Positions 8,380 to 11,972 of a stretch of DNA of 11,972 nucleotides are shown piece after piece. The notes under the pieces were generated by a model. The model was not told the DNA's origin, made no database searches, and saw only the letters and a list, made by a program, of their open reading frames with translations. The stretch is from Hamiltosporidium magnivora. Its lineage: Eukaryota; Microsporidia; Dubosqiidae. The translations under genes were made by a program, and so were the position numbers. The stretch spans positions 1 through 11,972 of the forward strand of contig PITI01000474.1 of assembly GCA_004325065.1 (NCBI GenBank), given 5' to 3'. How positions within the stretch are numbered: the stretch's first letter is position 1; each line of letters begins with the position of its first letter.

Positions 8380-8603
8380 ATGAATCCCAACTAACAGATA
8401 AAGACTTGATATGGTTGTGTTCTCTCCGTTGTTTAGTTTATATGAGTTTTTTTGATTCCATAATTCATTATAATGCTTTGTTAAAGTTTAAAAAATCAGA
8501 TTTTGCAAACCCTACAAATCTAAAACTTAATCTATTTCAATATAAAAACCGGTCAAAATATAAAAATCATATATACGAAGAATTTGGTCTTATTGATAGA
8601 TAG
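8361..8603 (+). pseudogene. Segment 6: C-terminal LRR piece of the broken gene
   Basis: The frame shifts back one base relative to segment 5, with the overlap at 8361-8379. The ATG at 8376 overlaps the preceding TGA (ATGA), which superficially looks like coupled genes, but open frame exists upstream to 8361. One LRR-like unit is clear, with LTDKDLIWLCSLRCLVYMSF around 8391-8450. The tail is basic and polar and ends at TAG 8601-8603. Confidence 0.45.
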
Positions 8604-8645
8604 ATGGTCAAAATTTTGTGTTATAAAGATTATCTTAGTTTGTAA

Positions 8646-9488
8646 AAAAATATCTTAATTATTTTATACAGTATTAAACTTATTTTCAATTTTCAATCTA
8701 CAATTTTGAAAGTATTTTTAACTTCTATGAATTCAAGATGCTTATATGCCCGATTAAATATTGTTATATGTAATTTATTACCAAGAACGGTTATTTTTAT
8801 GTTAAAATTCTATTAAAATATGATATTTTATAAAAGTAAATACCTTAGTAGCAATCAACATTAAAAAATGGTTTATAAGATTCCGCCAGTCTTACATATG
8901 TGTATAATTTGAATACAATATAACGATTCGTTGCCAGCAAATTTTCTTGGAACCATACAAAGAAATCAAAAAAAGATAATTTAAAAGGAACATCTAAGAT
9001 ATGAATAATTACATTATATGAGAAGTTGATACTTTATTTGTATCTCCATAAATTATAATAACTTAAATGACTAAATTTGATAGAAAATTTCAACCAAAGA
9101 TCGAATATTTTACAATTGATTTTTAACAACTTTATAAAAGCTTATACCATGGATCAAAATTAAACTTTTTTGAAGTAGTTAAAAAGTAAATCGACCCAAA
9201 TATATATATAAAAAAGGTAGATCAGGTTTGTTAAAAATTATAAGAATTTTTTTTAATTCGTTGAATTTTGATCAGTTTAGATTTGTTTAAAAAACATATT
9301 CTCAATAATTTTCTGCTAAAAAATCATATTTAGACCAAATGTATTCAAAATATTAAGATACATTACATTTATGCTTGATTATTTATTAAACCCATTCCTT
9401 CTTTTAGATTGCAAAAAAGGTATATATATTTGATATAAATATTGATTATAAAACAGAAATCATTAGTATGTAAAAATATAAATTATAA
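8646..9488. other. AT-rich non-coding spacer
   Basis: I see no gene, repeat copy or structured element in this stretch. Long A/T runs and stops occur in all frames. Confidence 0.5.
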
Positions 9489-9782
9489 CTGTATTCAAAA
9501 GCGAGACCAATTGAATTTTTTGCTATATACACATTTTTGACATTTATTGGTCCGTATATTTGGCTTAGGTTAGATTATTGTAATTCGATCCCTATTTATG
9601 AAATTAAACGGAAGCAGATTTTAATGCTAGATAATTTTCAGTTTAATGTCAATTTCATACCCGCTGGGAATTTTCAAAAAAGAAATAGATTTCATTTTCC
9701 TCGGTTTCTTGTATGGAATTCAGTGATGTCCTATATTTACATCGTATGCAGTACAATTTACCCTTATGATTCAAGATTTTAG
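9489..9782 (+). pseudogene. Orphan open frame (97 codons), possible gene remnant
   Basis: The frame is open from just after a TAA at 9486-9488 to TAG 9780-9782. It has no ATG until 9624, so it lacks a proper start for the N-terminal 45 codons. The first part is hydrophobic and aromatic (FFAIYTFLTFIGPYIW), possibly a membrane segment. It is followed by a polar linker and then a Tyr/Ile-rich end. Tryptophan, proline, glycine and cysteine are more frequent than expected for random AT-rich DNA, which suggests once-coding sequence. I recognise no family. It may be a fragment of a multi-span membrane protein or of a transposon. Confidence 0.25.
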
Positions 9783-10120
9783 AAAAATTGTTTTAAATAC
9801 TGTTTGTATTCAAATTACAGTACATATTAGAAGTTTTTAAATGCATTTATATGCCTTTGAAGAAATTCAAATATGAATTCCTTATAATGTCATAATACGC
9901 CATAAAATCAATTTTTTCAATTAAAAACCAACTAAATAATCAAACTATACAAAAAATTGCTTTCTCTAAAAGAATAATTTTAGAGTAAAATGAAGCGATT
10001 GTGTAAGGTAAATTTCAACTATAAAATTTTCTTAATCTTCAATTTATAGTTCAAAACAAATAGTTAAGACAAATAATTCTAAGTTTTAAATCTTTGCAAA
10101 TTTAGACATTTACTTCTATT
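9783..10120. other. AT-rich non-coding spacer
   Basis: I see nothing coding or structured between the orphan frame and the second SINE-like copy. Confidence 0.5.
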
Positions 10121-10135
10121 TCTAAATGCTTCCAT
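10121..10135 (+). repeat. Left decayed target-site duplication, TCTAAATGCTTCCAT
   Basis: These 15 bp match TCTAAATACATACTT at 10370-10384 in 11 of 15 positions, and the first seven bases are identical. They sit exactly against the ends of copy 2 as defined by alignment to copy 1, so an old, mutated target-site duplication is likely. Confidence 0.5.
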
Positions 10136-10369
10136 CATTTATTCTCGGCACTACAGCCCTGCAAGAGCCTTATCCTCCCTCAGTAATATCTTCACCGGTC
10201 TTTTTACAGTGGATTTGTTTGCTTTTTCGGGTTTCATAACAAGTTGCTTTTAAAAGAAGGGTTGTTGGCCCTACACCCAACCACAACATGGAGTACCAGT
10301 CCCTTTTAGTGCTTCTTACAGCAAACAGAGAATATTCCAAACCAATACTGCTCCCGGCCTGGTGGGGAA
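10136..10369. mobile_element. SINE-like short interspersed element, copy 2 (234 bp)
   Basis: This copy runs from CATTTATTCTCGGCAC to CTCCCGGCCTGGTGGGGAA and lies in the same orientation as copy 1 at 2934-3163. Both termini correspond base for base. The interior shows substitutions and small indels, and no reading frame is conserved between the copies, as expected for a non-coding element. Its flanking duplication is imperfect, so this insertion is probably older than copy 1. Confidence 0.65.
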
Positions 10370-10384
10370 TCTAAATACATACTT
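10370..10384 (+). repeat. Right decayed target-site duplication, TCTAAATACATACTT
   Basis: This is the partner of 10121-10135, with 11 of 15 bases identical, starting directly after the last base of copy 2. Confidence 0.5.
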
Positions 10385-11372
10385 TCTAAAATTTTCGAAT
10401 TGAATAACATATAATTGTTTAAAATTCAAAATGATACATTAAAAATGAATCAAAGTCTGTTCTGGAACATCGCATTGGATATAAACATAGAAATGTGTGT
10501 CTATAAAACTTAAAATTTCAATATATTAGTCAACATTCTAGATTATTAAAAACTACGTTAGCCCTCAAATTATATTCCGCATAAAGTCATCAGTAGCTAA
10601 ACCTCATTTTATAGTTTAATTTTGCACATTCGAATCAACATCACTTTTCCCAAAACTGTCAGTATTTATAATTTATAAAACTTTTAATATAAACTTCGCT
10701 TTTTTTTTGTATTTTTCAGATAACAAATTTTCGGTATTTAAAATAATGTTATGCATCGTTTAAGTCCAAGCATCTAATATATGAATAAACATAATTTTTG
10801 GATCTTTTTCTTATAATGAGATTAAATTTTCAAGTATCCATATTTTCAAGAATAATTTATATATCAATGCATCAAATATTATTTCAAACTAAGATAAAAT
10901 AGTTTAATGATAATTCATAAGTTTTTCAATTCAAACTTTTATGTTTTAGTTGAACAGAAAAAAATCTATTGTTTCTGAATTCAAATAAGCCAATGTTCCA
11001 TGTCAAAACTCTTGAATAGTCTTATATTTCCAAGCCAGAATTTTAGGCAATATAGGCTTTATATTTTTTTTATAAACATTTTAGTTAGATACCTAGACGT
11101 ATAAGAAAAGGCAGTAGAACTAATTTAAAAAAATATAGCCAAACCAAGAGGCATTTAAAAAGGTTTAATATGTGTTTCTTAAGATTTTTTTAGAGATTTA
11201 AATGTTTTTTAAAAAAAGTAAACAGCAAAAAGCTTTGCTTCATTTAGGAGTTTTTGTTCAATATAATAATCGTTTCAAACAAATCATAATGTTAAGATCA
11301 ATATAATAATTTGTTAAAAAATAATTTATTTCATTAAAAATTAACACCCTTGTCAAATTTTTTTTCGGGTAA
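10385..11372. other. AT-rich non-coding spacer
   Basis: No gene is visible. The last few hundred bases should contain the left terminal inverted repeat of the transposon whose transposase begins near 11373, but its right end lies outside the window, so I cannot identify it. Confidence 0.45.
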
Positions 11373-11972
11373 AATACCAACGAGAACAAATATCATTTTC
11401 ATGTCAGCGAAACACAAGAATGTATAGAGTATGAAAATGATAATGGTTTAGAGTGTCTTGTGGAAACATCGGAATCACATGATGAAAATCTCCTAATAAC
11501 TACTATTCCAACTCTGAGGAAACAAATGGTTTCTAATAATACCCGGGAACGCATAATTGAAAAGACATTGGAAGGTTCTTCTATATTTGCAATTGCCTCG
11601 ATGTATCCAATAAATTACCAGAGTTTAATTGTATCTTTAAACGATATTTAAAAACCGGCCTGGTATTTGTTGATAAAAGAGGTGGTAATAGGTGCTCAAA
11701 GTTAACTTTGGAAATAAAAGAGAGCTTACAAACCTATGTTAATTTGGAGTGTACAAAAACCCTGTATGAGTTGGCAGAATGGTTCAAGTGTACATTTAAT
11801 GTTGATGTGTCAACTAGTAAAATTGATCGCGCACTAAGGGAGTTCCATTACACTCTAAAGCGGAGAAAATCAGTGCCTGAGCGTAGAAATTTACTTTCGA
11901 CACTTGAGCTAGGAACCAATTACGCAACTAGTTTTCGTGAGTTGGAGGTTGATAACGATGACAAAAACTTTG
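11373..11972 (+). pseudogene. Tc1/mariner-IS630 family transposase, N-terminal part, frameshifted and cut by the window edge
   Basis: Two overlapping frames make one protein. The first is open from 11373 to TAA 11649-11651, with its first ATG at 11526 (MVSNNTRERIIEK). The second takes over near 11621-11627 and stays open to the window end. In order, the protein shows a first helix-turn-helix (RERIIEK...IFAIASMYPINYQS, about 11541-11623), a linker with a basic glycine-rich patch (KRGGNRCSKLT), and a second helix-turn-helix (TLYELAEWF...VSTSKIDRALREF). It then has the HYTLKRR..VPERRN hallmark that precedes the DDE/D catalytic core in IS630/Tc1 transposases. The window ends close to where the first catalytic Asp is expected. 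The switch between frames equals one lost base, so this copy is probably inactive unless the base is an assembly error. The region before 11526 (acidic, no ATG) may be a lost N-terminus or a leader. It encodes DNA cut-and-paste at TA targets in the nucleus (family knowledge). Confidence 0.8.

Larger units (their letters stand above)
6325..8603 (+). pseudogene. Broken secreted-type LRR protein gene with BTB-like segment (about 760 codons)
   Basis: Six abutting or overlapping open segments on the plus strand, with no long gaps, read as one protein once the breaks are allowed for. They give a hydrophobic leader, a segment with the hydrophobic pattern of a BTB/POZ C-terminal half (about 6627-6821), and several LRR-like strands (about 7810-7855, 7966-8004, 8209-8313 and 8380-8445). 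The lesions are in-frame TGA at 7113-7115, in-frame TAA at 8062-8064, and frameshifts near 6456-6489, 7295-7330, 7414-7423 and 8361-8379. All four frameshifts are equivalent to one lost base. None sits on a classical X XXY YYZ slippery heptamer. The number of lesions favours a decayed gene. Assembly deletions cannot be excluded for the frameshifts but would not explain both stops. Leader plus LRR architecture fits lineage-specific secreted families of microsporidia (inference). The last TAG at 8601 is followed in frame by 13 more sense codons to a TAA at 8643-8645, so the true end may be slightly later. Confidence 0.6.

Overview
This is very AT-rich DNA with low gene density, long non-coding stretches, eukaryote-style mobile elements and no operon structure or bacterial signals. 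The two largest coding loci encode lysine-, asparagine-, isoleucine- and phenylalanine-rich proteins with N-terminal leaders. One of them looks like the lineage-specific leucine-rich-repeat (LRR) secreted families of large-genome microsporidia. A microsporidian with a transposon-expanded genome is my best guess (inference, about 50%). I saw no rRNA, tRNA or housekeeping gene that would settle it.

Layout. 1-165: a GC-richer block cut by the window edge, probably a repeat. 780-2552: one long reading frame (591 codons) with a putative signal peptide, interrupted only by a TAA at 1401-1403. That stop is followed directly by CAATTA, which fits the STOP-CAR-YYA leaky-stop consensus, and the downstream part has no ATG for 179 codons. 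2921-3176: a 230-bp SINE-like insertion with a perfect 13-bp target-site duplication. 3177-6282: about 3 kb of AT-rich DNA with no convincing gene. 6325-8603: a broken gene of about 760 codons (leader, BTB-like segment, LRR-like segments) with two in-frame stops and about four frameshifts. 9489-9782: an orphan open frame without an upstream ATG. 10121-10384: a second, diverged copy of the SINE-like element with a decayed target-site duplication at exactly homologous ends. 11373-11972: the N-terminal DNA-binding part of a Tc1/mariner-IS630 family transposase, frameshifted near 11625 and cut by the window end just before its expected catalytic domain.

The genes do not appear to form a pathway. 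The picture is accessory, repeat-rich DNA with two secreted-type lineage-specific proteins (one nearly intact, one decayed) among mobile elements. The most interesting points are the possible stop-codon readthrough in the first gene and a previously unlabelled short retroelement whose two copies define its ends. All frameshifts inferred in the window are also of the same sign, a net loss of one base.
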